This document shows positions 33,597 through 42,744 of a stretch of 45,522 bases of DNA, piece after piece. The translations under genes and the position numbers were made by a program. Below the pieces are notes generated by a model. The model did no database searches, was not told the DNA's origin, and was given only the letters and a program-made list of their open reading frames with translations. Within the stretch, counting starts at the first letter, position 1. Each line of letters opens with the position of its first letter. The stretch comes from a virus. Location of the stretch: IMG/VR virus record IMGVR_UViG_3300032053_000146, positions 1 through 45,522 of that record. The stretch is one strand, 5' to 3'.

Positions 33597-34406
33597 TTAG
33601 ACGTCAAGGTCGTTGGCTTTCTGCCAAAAAACCCACAACTCCGCACCAAGTGTCGCAGTAGGAGAAGGCTCATCAATGGCAAGCACGCCATCACTTACGA
33701 CCGATGTTACCACAGCCAACTCGTAAAGCGCATCTTTGTCGATTTCATCGGTGCACAATACCACCAATGGCGTATCTCCGACGCGGATTGCCGCCAAAGT
33801 TGCCGATGAAGGGTCGGTGTTCGGTGATACGTCAATATTGGCAAGGCCGAACTGCAAATTGAGCGAGCTAAATGCACGTGGTCCCGACCTATCCATCCAC
33901 ATCACGAACAGATGTTCACCAGCCGTACTTTGGTCACACCGCACGACATTCGCTGCATAAATTATCGAATTTACCGTACGGTCAGTCCAAGCTCCTCCGG
34001 TCGCGTCATTGATGGATACGACGGAAATGAGCAAATCGGTCGTATTAATGCCTGAGCAGATAATACTGGCATTTGCACCTGCACCGACACCGACAGCCGC
34101 CTGCACAAACGGTGAATCTACCTGACGATCAGCATCACGCGCCATCCACCATACCACAATCACATCATTGGCAGACGCCGGTACGGTAATTTTTCCACCG
34201 GCAATAATAGCCGATGCCGCCGTGCGGTCAGTAGGTGCGTTTGTGGTCTGCGCCAGTTCAACGCATCCGATAATAGTATCATTCAGCGTAATGGCGGTTC
34301 CGTCCTCTGCCGCGATAGCTAAACCTACCGTATCGGAATTGCCTGCTCCGGTCACCAAAGCGAACTTGATGAGACCCGCTCTTGTCGCACGAGTCATACC
34401 ACCCAT
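33597..34406 (-). CDS. Probable capsid decoration protein with three tandem repeats
   Basis: 269 residues, AAAGGA before ATG 34406. The sequence can be read as three units of about 75-85 residues ending in VIVVWWMARD, LFVMWMDRSG and LWVFWQKAND, each preceded by a DRT/Ser-Val stretch. Directly follows the capsid gene and is flanked by hairpins, fitting an abundant capsid-binding or decoration protein. No exact family known to me. Confidence 0.65.
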   Translation of the reverse strand: MGGMTRATRAGLIKFALVTGAGNSDTVGLAIAAEDGTAITLNDTIIGCVELAQTTNAPTDRTAASAIIAGGKITVPASANDVIVVWWMARDADRQVDSPFVQAAVGVGAGANASIICSGINTTDLLISVVSINDATGGAWTDRTVNSIIYAANVVRCDQSTAGEHLFVMWMDRSGPRAFSSLNLQFGLANIDVSPNTDPSSATLAAIRVGDTPLVVLCTDEIDKDALYELAVVTSVVSDGVLAIDEPSPTATLGAELWVFWQKANDLDV

Positions 34407-34428
34407 AATGTTATCCTTTCTTGATGCA

Positions 34429-34456
34429 AAACCGCACGCGGTTAGACGTGCGGTTT
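34429..34456 (-). other. Hairpin after the capsid gene
   Basis: AAACCGCACG and CGTGCGGTTT form a perfect 10-bp stem with an 8-base loop in the 69-base gap after the protease-capsid gene; on the minus strand it is followed by TGCATC, with T-rich sequence only in the stem. Related in sequence to 33548-33577. Probably a partial terminator or mRNA-end protector. Confidence 0.6.
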
Positions 34457-34475
34457 AAGCAAGATTTGTCCGCAC

Positions 34476-36599
34476 TTAGGCCGTGTGCTGAGCGTTAATC
34501 ATTTCGGAAACCGGCGCAATGGAACTGGCGCAAACTTTGCCAAAATCCCAACGAGCGGTCGCCACGAACTGCTGTTGCTGCGTCATGATATTCTTGTTGA
34601 ACTCAAGGGTAATGCCACGACGCTGCGCAATACGGAAGGAAGGAATATGTACACTACAAAGCGAAGTATGCTTGACATCACCAGCCGTCTGCACCCCAGC
34701 AGAATCCTGAGATTCATTGTAGAGACCGGAGACGTAAACGTCCGTGCCGTCAATGGTCGGAAGCGTACCGGAAATCATGAAAGCCAACACGCCGAGAGCA
34801 TCCTCTTTAAATAATGCATTCTGCACGAGCGTGCGACCTTTGATTCCTGTCACATACAAACATTGAGTAGGGCGTAGACCGGCAATGCCCATATCTCGCT
34901 TGGCATCGGTAAAATTGACCAGTTCGAGCGAATTAACACCGGTCGTAGCTGAAGAATCCTCAATATCGCGTGAATTGCTGATACCAAGTTTGCGCAATCC
35001 TTTGAAAGCCGTCTCAACCGCATAACCCGCATACGGCGTTGAACCACCGGCGTTATCGAAATGCGTAACGGAATCGTCGCCGTTAATGAGCGCACTTTCC
35101 AGACCCTCCAACAGCGCTACCGCAAGCTCTCTGCGGATAAATTCGACCATATCAAGAATCGTATCCTCGGTCAGTTCCTCAGACGACACCAATGCGCCGA
35201 TGAAAACGGTAGGCGTGAAGGTTTTGACATCAGTCGCAATATTGGTCTTGCGAGCTTCCTCTGCGTTATCCACAAGAGCTTCCCCACCCTTGTATACGAC
35301 CGCCTTACCGTTCTGGAACGGGTACTTAGCGGACGAACCTTTGGGCATATTCCAAGTGAGGAACTTGGACGGAAGCATCGGCTCCACACGCAGGATTTCG
35401 TTGAACTCCGCCGACAATTCTTCCGGAAGCCATTCCGCACCATAGCCGGTATTGCCACCAGCCATAGCGCAGGAAACATCTTTGTCGAATTTCGCGGTAG
35501 CATCGACCAATTGCGTAAACAACCGCGATTTCCGGAGGCTGTACCGGTCGCGCTGTTTGAAACGGCCCATCGCATCAGCGATAATTACGGCATCATGCAG
35601 ATTGCGTAAGTTGCGCAATTCGTACCCTGCTTCCATTTTGTCGTAATCAACCGGCATCTGGAACAGGCAATACGCCTTGTGCGCAATCTTCGGTAGCTTG
35701 TTGCCGTTTTCGTCGGTAAGCCAATCAAATTCGGTGATGAGGGAACGATAATCGCAATAAGCAACCTTGGTCGCGTTGTAGGCCGTCTGATTTTTGGCCG
35801 TTTCGACCTCTTTGCGAATATCCTCCACATCTTTTGACATTTTCTCAAGACGTTCAGCCAATTCTGCTTTGGTAATCAGATTGGCCGCAAACTGCGTCTG
35901 CGCCGTCTTGATTTCGGCGACCAAACCATTAAGAGACGTGTATTTGGTTTCCAAATCAGTCTGCTTGGCTACAAAAGACGTAGCATCGAACTTGTCGTTC
36001 GCATCGGGATTGGTTTCTTTCTTATCCAATGCGTTATTCCTTTCGTTTAGGTGTATTAAATTATTTGTTTGCTTTTGCAAAGCGTTTCGCACTACAAAGA
36101 GTGCGTCCGGATTTGCGCCGATATTGACGATTGAGACTTCCCGCAACTCAGCTTTGGTGACGGTGACAATTTCGGTCTCTTCGTTGAAAGACCACTCCAT
36201 CGGTGCAAAAGAGATTGAGAAAGCATTCAGAACTTTCTCGCGAATCGCACGCAGAAACAAGGGATCGTTCTCTTTCCACACGCGAATATTGCCACGTATG
36301 CCTTTCTTTTTGACCGTATCAAGCACCATCACTTCACCGACCGGCGTATTTAGAATATCGTGAAAGGCAAGCACACGACCGTTAAATTTGGCGTACCCCT
36401 CATCGTGTGAAAAGGCGTCCCAACTAACGACCATGTTATGCGACGGCATATATGTTTCCGTAATGAACCAACCGGAAATGTTTATATCCCCGTCTTGCTC
36501 GTCCGTCACCGCCAATCGCGTTTCCGGATTCGTCATTGTGACGAGACCGCGTGGGTCAGTTATCTTTTCGAGGATTTCACGTCCTCGATTTGATTTCAT
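34476..36599 (-). CDS. Prohead protease - major capsid protein fusion (HK97 fold)
   Basis: 707 residues. Residues 25-185 are an HK97-family prohead protease (VTDEQDGDINISGWFITETY; VLNAFSISFAPMEW; LREVSIVNIGANPDALFVV). Residues 200-300 are a helical scaffold-like segment. Residues 370-707 are the HK97-fold capsid (MPKGSSAKYPFQNGKAVVYK; FIGALVSSEELTEDTILDMV; GRTLVQNALF). The protease would cut itself off during maturation. AAGGAG precedes ATG 36599. Separate genes are more usual; an internal start is marked separately. Confidence 0.9.
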   Translation of the reverse strand: MKSNRGREILEKITDPRGLVTMTNPETRLAVTDEQDGDINISGWFITETYMPSHNMVVSWDAFSHDEGYAKFNGRVLAFHDILNTPVGEVMVLDTVKKKGIRGNIRVWKENDPLFLRAIREKVLNAFSISFAPMEWSFNEETEIVTVTKAELREVSIVNIGANPDALFVVRNALQKQTNNLIHLNERNNALDKKETNPDANDKFDATSFVAKQTDLETKYTSLNGLVAEIKTAQTQFAANLITKAELAERLEKMSKDVEDIRKEVETAKNQTAYNATKVAYCDYRSLITEFDWLTDENGNKLPKIAHKAYCLFQMPVDYDKMEAGYELRNLRNLHDAVIIADAMGRFKQRDRYSLRKSRLFTQLVDATAKFDKDVSCAMAGGNTGYGAEWLPEELSAEFNEILRVEPMLPSKFLTWNMPKGSSAKYPFQNGKAVVYKGGEALVDNAEEARKTNIATDVKTFTPTVFIGALVSSEELTEDTILDMVEFIRRELAVALLEGLESALINGDDSVTHFDNAGGSTPYAGYAVETAFKGLRKLGISNSRDIEDSSATTGVNSLELVNFTDAKRDMGIAGLRPTQCLYVTGIKGRTLVQNALFKEDALGVLAFMISGTLPTIDGTDVYVSGLYNESQDSAGVQTAGDVKHTSLCSVHIPSFRIAQRRGITLEFNKNIMTQQQQFVATARWDFGKVCASSIAPVSEMINAQHTA
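36027..36044 (-). promoter_or_regulatory. Internal ribosome-binding site and TTG start for free capsid protein
   Basis: Inside the fusion gene the minus strand reads GAAAGGAATAACGCATTG: an AAAGGA-type site 8 bases before an in-frame TTG (codon 191), immediately after the protease domain. Translation from it would give a 517-residue scaffold-capsid protein without the protease. Confidence 0.5.
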
Positions 36600-36623
36600 G
36601 TGCGATTCTCCTTATCTTTGACG

Positions 36624-38405
36624 TTATTTAGTATGTATCATTGTTTCAATATTGTTTGTCAGACAATTTGTTATGCCGTCCATTGTCGCCACAATAAAAC
36701 TCGGTAGTATTAGATGGACGTTATCTTGCGTGTGTACGGCAGCAAATAGAGAGCGAATCTCTCTGATTAGACGCGGCAAATGCCAATGGTATTTATCAGC
36801 GTTCTCCAAAAGTAATTGCGTTTGCACCAACATCTGGTCAACTATTGATTCCAGCGTAATTTGTGTGGCCTGCATAACACCTTGAAAAGCCGCATGCTTT
36901 CCATCAAAAATACGCCCAACCGCATTAAATTTGGTTACTCCACGTTCTACAATAATTTGCTGCATTACGGGCATTACGTTTTGCCGTAAAGCGCGATTCA
37001 ATCCCAGCACATCAAATACTTTGTGGGCTTGATGCTCCGGGTCGCACAAGACCGACATGCAACGACCGTGTGCTGTAAGCGTTTGCACTTTATCAACTGT
37101 CAACTCGCAATATTGCCGCATAGTAGCATAAAGCGCATTTTCAACGTTCTTTTCCTCTTCCTCCGTAGGTTGAACTTCCTTGTTAACAGGCGGAGCGTTA
37201 ATCTCTTCCGGTGCAGCATCCTCTGAAATGTTCAGCTGTTCTCGCACGTAAGCTGCGCTAACGATACCCTCTTTTTTGAGTTTGACAAGACGCTCAACTT
37301 GCTCGTTCGTATCGCCTTTCAAAGCCGGAACACTGCTCAAATCAAATTTGAGACAAATATCCGGGCCGAAAAAAGGCCACAAAAGCTGTTTATTAATCGC
37401 ATCCTCAATGACTTTAAGGATTGGCTTAACGGTATTAAGCCAGAAATCCTTGTCCTGTGCGGCTGCATTCGCATAATTAGCGTATTCCATAACGCCACCA
37501 CGAAAAGGTGGTAGACCATATACGCCAAAAATGCGCTCACGTATAGCCGACAGCAACGTTTTAAAAGCGATATCTTTGTGTTTTTGGTCGGGGTGCTCGA
37601 ATTTTCCGCCATAGCGGTTGATGAATATACGGAAAGCGTTTTCCTGATTGTCAACATCGGCGTTCATTGCATCCAAAATTTGCTGGTGTTGGTCTTCCGT
37701 CAAATCATGGTCGGGCGTGAACATCAAATTGATGGTTGCGCCGTTACGGAAGAAACCGGAGTTGAAACGTGCAATATACCAGTCCATCATAATTTCTTCA
37801 CGCACCGTGTTCACACGACCGATCCCCCAAAACGGGTCTCCTGCCGACATATCACGAACGTGCACAATACGATTACGGGGGTAAGTGCGTTCGGCTACGG
37901 TGTGCGCACCGAATTTATAAATATTGCGGTTGGTACTGATTTCCACCGTGCGTGGGTCACGCGGCCAGATTTCGATTCCTGCATATGGGCCGGTGTTTGC
38001 TTCAACGGTAAGAATCGCATTGCCGTCGTTCAGGAATGCTTTAACAATATAACTTACGATGTCCGACCAAGAATGTTCCATGTTTGGCGTACGGATAATT
38101 TCGTTAGCCGGATGGTCGATGTCTTCAACTTCACGTTCCACGCCGCCTACCCTCTGTATTTCTACGATGTGGACGGGTAAACTTTTCACGGCGTCATCAA
38201 TCGCACGTGTAGCGATGTATACGTTGGGATTGACCTTATCGGCGTCTATGTCGTACCGCGTCTTGGGGTCACGTTGCGCCCAGTTCAACGAACCATATTT
38301 GCGCGTAATTTCAACTTGTTTTGCCCGGTCGCGCAAATCCACACGAAATTGGGTTTTTTGCTTTTTGCCGAACATGCGCAGCATCCAATCAAATATTCTC
38401 AGCAT
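36624..38405 (-). CDS. Portal protein (HK97 type)
   Basis: 593 residues from ATG 38405 (GAAAGG upstream; an in-frame TTG lies 7 codons earlier). RAIDDAVKSLPVHIVEIQR, HPANEIIRTPNMEHSWSDIV, GNAILTVEANTGPYAGIEIW and FFRNGATINLMFTPDHDLTE with ERIFGVYGLPPF are HK97-like portal features. The C-terminal 180 residues are helical and unusually long. It overlaps the FkbM gene end (ATGCTGA). It forms the DNA entry ring. Confidence 0.9.
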   Translation of the reverse strand: MLRIFDWMLRMFGKKQKTQFRVDLRDRAKQVEITRKYGSLNWAQRDPKTRYDIDADKVNPNVYIATRAIDDAVKSLPVHIVEIQRVGGVEREVEDIDHPANEIIRTPNMEHSWSDIVSYIVKAFLNDGNAILTVEANTGPYAGIEIWPRDPRTVEISTNRNIYKFGAHTVAERTYPRNRIVHVRDMSAGDPFWGIGRVNTVREEIMMDWYIARFNSGFFRNGATINLMFTPDHDLTEDQHQQILDAMNADVDNQENAFRIFINRYGGKFEHPDQKHKDIAFKTLLSAIRERIFGVYGLPPFRGGVMEYANYANAAAQDKDFWLNTVKPILKVIEDAINKQLLWPFFGPDICLKFDLSSVPALKGDTNEQVERLVKLKKEGIVSAAYVREQLNISEDAAPEEINAPPVNKEVQPTEEEEKNVENALYATMRQYCELTVDKVQTLTAHGRCMSVLCDPEHQAHKVFDVLGLNRALRQNVMPVMQQIIVERGVTKFNAVGRIFDGKHAAFQGVMQATQITLESIVDQMLVQTQLLLENADKYHWHLPRLIREIRSLFAAVHTQDNVHLILPSFIVATMDGITNCLTNNIETMIHTK

Positions 38406-39109
38406 ATATCGCCTTTCACGAAACAAAGCGTCTTTACCTGTGGTTCTCGCATTTTAGCATATCGCATGCGGTCTTCCTTACGAGCAAAGCGAAACCCACT
38501 ACGTTGTATAAAAGACAACAGTTGTTCTGTCGTGTAGCCGAACCGCCTTTGCCATCCAATGCTGAATTCGACCACTAGTATTAAATTATCGTTCGCACCC
38601 AATAATTGCCGCAATCCATTAAGTGCCAATAATTCCGCACCTTCTATATCCAACTTAATGCCGTCAATACGCGTTTTGTTACCCGTAATCATATCGTCTA
38701 ATGCGATTGCTTTTACCTTGGTGACTGTCTCTCCTTCTCGGTCGTCCACGCTGACGTAATTCCCCGCACTCATCGCAGTGCTTTTAAGGAATAAATCCTG
38801 CGTACGGTTCCACAAAGCAAATTGTATTGGTGTGATTCCACCTTGCGCCGCAGCGTTCTGTTGTAATATCTTAAAAGTGCTGCCATTCGGTTCAAAGGCA
38901 AATATATTGTGGACAGTTCGACGTTTGGTATAATGTTGTGCAATATTCAAACTCCACAATCCCACGTGCGCTCCACCGTCAATAAATACGCCGGTTACTT
39001 TACCCGCTTTGATTAACCGGTCTAAGTATTGATGGACGCATTTTCTCGCGTTATATTCGTAGTGTGGAATATTACAAGCGGTACATTTCTCGTCCGTACA
39101 TTTAATCAC
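38399..39109 (-). CDS. FkbM-family methyltransferase
   Basis: 236 residues. GVFIDGGAHVGLWSLNIAQH is the SAM-binding loop, IFAFEPNGSTFKILQQNAAA the acidic loop, and IDGIKLDIEGAELLALNGLR the FkbM signature. The N-terminus has CTDEKCTAC, a likely metal-binding extra. It is a class I SAM methyltransferase, usually acting on sugar hydroxyls. The GTG start overlaps the terminase stop (GTGA), an unusual place for this family. Confidence 0.85.
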   Translation of the reverse strand: MIKCTDEKCTACNIPHYEYNARKCVHQYLDRLIKAGKVTGVFIDGGAHVGLWSLNIAQHYTKRRTVHNIFAFEPNGSTFKILQQNAAAQGGITPIQFALWNRTQDLFLKSTAMSAGNYVSVDDREGETVTKVKAIALDDMITGNKTRIDGIKLDIEGAELLALNGLRQLLGANDNLILVVEFSIGWQRRFGYTTEQLLSFIQRSGFRFARKEDRMRYAKMREPQVKTLCFVKGDIC

Positions 39110-40797
39110 TTAATGCGCCACCCTTTTTTCTTAGGTTGCTCTACGAGCGGTTGCACCACACCGCCTAAAATACGAGATTTCGGTTCCATATTGGGCGCAG
39201 CACTTGTGCGTTGTTTGCGCCAGCTTGTTCCCAAGGAAACGCTGTTGCTCATACCGGACACCAATTTAGCTAAAAAACGGTATCCACTGGCATGAAAGAA
39301 ATGGTCAACGCCTTTCGTCCACACCGCACGTCCACCGGCGTCCGTAGTGCGGGCCGGTACAATCATTTGTTTGGCATAAGCACCACCAACACATGCAATA
39401 TAATCAGCCGGTATTCTCGTTTTGTGATTTTTTACCGACATTGCCATAAGGTCAAGTATTTCCGTGCGATTCGTCTCCAGTACTTGCTCTTCGTGATTGA
39501 TGTTAAAAATCGTTTTAATTTGGTCTTTCGGTCGGTAGTAGCACATCCACCGGCGTCCATCTGCAGCCACAAAATCACGCGTCTCCGCGTATCCACCACC
39601 TTGTGCGTCAATGACGGTACAAATCACATTATAGGTTTGCTCCAGAGCGGCCACTTCTGCCTGCGTTCGCACGTTGGCATAGTGAATGTCGTAAATTACG
39701 CCGTCGATTACGACGCTGACCACGCATGTATAATGCTTTCCTTGGTCTACACCCATTATAGCACGATAAGTGTTGGGGTCGTAGTCTTTGATGCGGTCGT
39801 ACACAGCTTTTTGCAGAAGGTCACGTGTGATTTTGAAATCAGACCGCTCGTATACGGCAGCCAAATAATTGTTATGAAAATTCTCTAATGCGGTCGGATT
39901 ATTCTGCGCTCGAATGAATTTACGGAACATGTAAATAATGTCATTCGGTGATTTGTGTTTCTCCACAAACAGACGCGATACCCGGTACCCGCTTATGGTG
40001 CTACCGGAATTTGCCGCAATCCACTGACCTGCGCCACACCGGTCGAAATCCTTACCGCATTGCAAACAAATCGGTCGTCCAGCCGGATGCCGTAACTTCC
40101 ATTTCCCATCCTCTTCAACGACAAAATGCTCGTACCAATCTAGTGTTTGTTCATGCCCGCAGTGTTCACACACCACATTCCAGTCCTTTTGGTCGGACAA
40201 TAACCATTCACCATGAATACCCACGCCGTCTCGCGTCGGGTTACCGAATTTCCAGATTATCGCATCAGGAGCGTTCTCCACACGGTCGTATGCATACCAC
40301 AGATTTTCTTCATCGAGCAAATCGTATTCGTCCATCATCAGCACTTCGCACGGAAACTCGAAGAAATCCGAACGCACGTTGGAGCCGACGAATTTCCAGC
40401 CCATGCCGAATATTGATTTGTAGACATTGCTGTCGGCTTCGGCCAGACCAGCTTTAATGGCCTTATCGTATAGCGGGCTGCGTTCTTTCAGGCGATTTAT
40501 GCGGTCGGATACGAATGTTTTCCGGTGTTCTTTCGACGGAAGAATATACATGCCGCGTTTGCCTTGGTGGGCAAAGGTGAACATGGCGCACAGCGCATGC
40601 TCCGTCATATGCACCTGCGAACATTTGACGATGACGAGTTCGCGGCTATTGTCCATATATATCTGCCGTAACCACTCTTTATCGGAAAACGTCAGTGGTT
40701 CGCCCTTGGTCGTTTTATGGTGCACTAATGCCATAAACAAACGCGGGTACCGGTCGGCTATAATTGCCAGGGGTTCTTGTCCGGTCGTACCGAGCAT
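39106..40797 (-). CDS. terL: Terminase large subunit, gpA-like
   Basis: 563 residues. ATPase: ELVIVKCSQVHMTEHALC (Walker A region of gpA type) and EVLMMDEYDLLD (Walker B). A zinc ribbon (CEHCGHEQTLDW, CLQCGKDF) follows, typical of gpA terminases. The nuclease has IMGVDQGKHYTCVVSV and VIDAQGGGYAETRD. It packages and cuts phage DNA. ATG 40797 overlaps the previous stop (TAATG); a GTG at 40815 is in frame. No small subunit is recognised beside it. Confidence 0.88.
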   Translation of the reverse strand: MLGTTGQEPLAIIADRYPRLFMALVHHKTTKGEPLTFSDKEWLRQIYMDNSRELVIVKCSQVHMTEHALCAMFTFAHQGKRGMYILPSKEHRKTFVSDRINRLKERSPLYDKAIKAGLAEADSNVYKSIFGMGWKFVGSNVRSDFFEFPCEVLMMDEYDLLDEENLWYAYDRVENAPDAIIWKFGNPTRDGVGIHGEWLLSDQKDWNVVCEHCGHEQTLDWYEHFVVEEDGKWKLRHPAGRPICLQCGKDFDRCGAGQWIAANSGSTISGYRVSRLFVEKHKSPNDIIYMFRKFIRAQNNPTALENFHNNYLAAVYERSDFKITRDLLQKAVYDRIKDYDPNTYRAIMGVDQGKHYTCVVSVVIDGVIYDIHYANVRTQAEVAALEQTYNVICTVIDAQGGGYAETRDFVAADGRRWMCYYRPKDQIKTIFNINHEEQVLETNRTEILDLMAMSVKNHKTRIPADYIACVGGAYAKQMIVPARTTDAGGRAVWTKGVDHFFHASGYRFLAKLVSGMSNSVSLGTSWRKQRTSAAPNMEPKSRILGGVVQPLVEQPKKKGWRIK

Positions 40798-41285
40798 TAG
40801 ATACCGGCTTTCCACCCAAAAAGATTCGCTGTTCCCAACACGGCTTCGTGTGATAGTTTAACGAAGAATATCAATGATTTTCCCCTTACCACAAAAAGAG
40901 GTTGCGGTTTATAGAATGCCTCTTTGAGCGCGCTCTCCGCAATTACCCATTCGCCATATTCGGCATGACAGCCCATAATACCGTTTTCCTGCTTAATCGT
41001 AACCGGCGTCAACATAACACAGGTCGAATCGCTGATATCGCATAACGCAACCGCTTGTAAATCAAGCAAGGTGTCGGTACAATAAACGTACAGAAAGCGA
41101 AAATATACGCTATCGCTATCGTAAGGACGGTACAACTCACAACGCAGATTCGATGTTTCCACAAGAGTTACGATTATGGCGTTGGTGGTTGTTATGCTCT
41201 GCACGTTCGGCTTGTTGGCTGCCGGTATTGCACAACCAAAAATAAGAAAGCCGCACAGCATCAATGTGACAATATTGCGTTTCAT
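40797..41285 (-). CDS. Lipoprotein with signal peptide
   Basis: 162 residues. MKRNIVTLMLCGFLIFGCAI is a type II signal peptide with lipobox LIFGC (Cys at about 18). The rest is beta-rich (LRCELYRPYDSDSVYFRFLY) with several Cys. GGAG 9 bases before ATG 41285. Phage lipoproteins of this size can exclude other phages at the cell surface; its place just before the terminase is unusual for a lysis gene, so function is open. Confidence 0.8.
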   Translation of the reverse strand: MKRNIVTLMLCGFLIFGCAIPAANKPNVQSITTTNAIIVTLVETSNLRCELYRPYDSDSVYFRFLYVYCTDTLLDLQAVALCDISDSTCVMLTPVTIKQENGIMGCHAEYGEWVIAESALKEAFYKPQPLFVVRGKSLIFFVKLSHEAVLGTANLFGWKAGI

Positions 41286-41366
41286 AAACCACTCCAAAAT
41301 TTAAGCAGAGCGGCCACATTACGCAACCGCCCTGCCCGGACGAGTAAGGCTACCCGGAAAAATCGC

Positions 41367-41540
41367 TCAAGCTTTATGCGTATCGCCCCACTTGTTGGGC
41401 GTATAAGCTACGTTACTGATCTGCCGCACCATCTTGCCGCCGCAATCACCACACACCAACGTGCGGTCGCGGTCGTTTACGTTTCGCAATTCCTCTTTGT
41501 CGGAACCGCAATCTTCGCATACGTAGGTAAATATCGGCAT
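41367..41540 (-). CDS. FmdB-like zinc-ribbon protein
   Basis: 57 residues. MPIFTYVCEDCGSDKEE and LVCGDCGGKMVRQIS are the two Cys pairs of the FmdB/CxxC_CxxC regulatory-protein family. GAGGG before ATG 41540. The 81-base gap after it, up to the lipoprotein gene, shows nothing clear. Function of phage members is unknown. Confidence 0.85.
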   Translation of the reverse strand: MPIFTYVCEDCGSDKEELRNVNDRDRTLVCGDCGGKMVRQISNVAYTPNKWGDTHKA

Positions 41541-41544
41541 TGTT

Positions 41545-41790
41545 TTAGCCCTCAGGCATCTTGTTGGGGTCGAGGATGCCTTCCTCCACAAGTTTATTGA
41601 CCTGACAAGGCGTAAGTCCACGCCGTTGTGCCCATTCAATGAGCAAAGCATGTTTCTTATCCCACGCGCTTTCACACACCGCACGGCGTTGTGCGGCACC
41701 GGGATATTCGCGATTCATCACACCATTACTCATGCAACGGCTAATGAATTTGTCTTTGGTTTCGCCCTTATGCGGTGATGGAATTGGCAT
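41545..41790 (-). CDS. Small conserved phage protein (PSPxxGE...DDFISRCM type)
   Basis: 81 residues. MPIPSPHKGETKDKFISRCM, then EYPGAAQRRAVCESAWDKK, matches a short motif often found in phage head-module proteins. The C-terminal 25 residues are helical. GGAG before ATG. Overlaps the upstream gene. Function unknown. Confidence 0.75.
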   Translation of the reverse strand: MPIPSPHKGETKDKFISRCMSNGVMNREYPGAAQRRAVCESAWDKKHALLIEWAQRRGLTPCQVNKLVEEGILDPNKMPEG

Positions 41791-42199
41791 TTTTCCGCTC
41801 CGCTATCGCTTTAGCCGTCTGCTTCCATTCATTCAACCATACCTGCGCCTGTCGGCCACACCGACGCCGTTGCTCTCTGTTGAGTTTTTGGTCGTGCGAC
41901 GCTGCGTACAAAGCTTCGTATTGATGGTGCGCATGATACGGGCATTCTGCGATTTGCTCCATGACACGCGGTCGTTTTTTGAGGAACATCGGCGCATAAC
42001 AACGTGGACAAACTTCAACGGGCGTAAATACAGCGGAACGCGGCACAATCAGCGTTTCACCATCGGTCACACGCCGAACGACGATTTGGTCAAGATGCTC
42101 CGGCACATCACCCATAACACGGAACGCAGCACCGGGGTCATTCACGAAACCGAGCACGTTAAACGGCACGTTGCCTTTTATTGTGGATGTAATCAGCAT
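41768..42199 (-). CDS. Hypothetical zinc-binding protein
   Basis: 143 residues. A beta-rich N-terminus (LIVPRSAVFTPVEVCPRCYA) with CPRC and later CPYHAHH gives a possible zinc site in the middle, followed by a basic helix. The start overlaps the previous stop (ATGCTGA) with AAAGG upstream. Family not known. Confidence 0.7.
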   Translation of the reverse strand: MLITSTIKGNVPFNVLGFVNDPGAAFRVMGDVPEHLDQIVVRRVTDGETLIVPRSAVFTPVEVCPRCYAPMFLKKRPRVMEQIAECPYHAHHQYEALYAASHDQKLNREQRRRCGRQAQVWLNEWKQTAKAIAERKNANSITA

Positions 42200-42744
42200 T
42201 TGTCACCTTTTGGCGTGGATGCCGGTATGATACTAGGCCGATGCGGTGACGGAATTGGGTCACCATCGTGTGATTCGTATTCCGGTCTTGGTGTGCTAGT
42301 TGGTTGTCCGTGCCATTTGGGTTGACAATCAACACACCCCCCAGCGCATCCTAAGCGCAGAGGGCGTCGCACGCCTGCGCACTTGGCGGCATATTCCATC
42401 AATCCTTGACCAAGTTCGGTTTTTTCGCGTTTGTCGCCGTCTTTTTCAGGGCCGACGTAGTTGCCGTTCTCGTCACGGTCGCTTGCACAATCGGCGTGCG
42501 TCGCATACATTGACCATCCGGCATAAAGCGTCACATACCATAGCGAAATCTGCAACGTCACATATTGCGGATGAAGCGACAGCGTAAAATCCAAGTCACG
42601 CTCGTCATATCCTTCAATACCGATATCGTAAGCGAACTGCCCACACCACAATACACGTGTTTCCGCCTCAACGCTGATGCGGCGTTGTATTGGATGCACG
42701 ACGGCGATAAACGCCGCCACAAAGAAAAGAATAATCCACGTCAT
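42193..42744 (-). CDS. Membrane-anchored hypothetical protein
   Basis: 183 residues. One N-terminal hydrophobic helix (MTWIILFFVAAFIAVVHPI), then a beta-rich, Tyr/Trp-rich domain and a Cys-rich stretch (KCAG, LGCAGGCVDC), ending in a Pro-rich tail. Start overlaps the DUF2061-like gene (ATGA). Function unknown. Confidence 0.75.
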   Translation of the reverse strand: MTWIILFFVAAFIAVVHPIQRRISVEAETRVLWCGQFAYDIGIEGYDERDLDFTLSLHPQYVTLQISLWYVTLYAGWSMYATHADCASDRDENGNYVGPEKDGDKREKTELGQGLMEYAAKCAGVRRPLRLGCAGGCVDCQPKWHGQPTSTPRPEYESHDGDPIPSPHRPSIIPASTPKGDKC

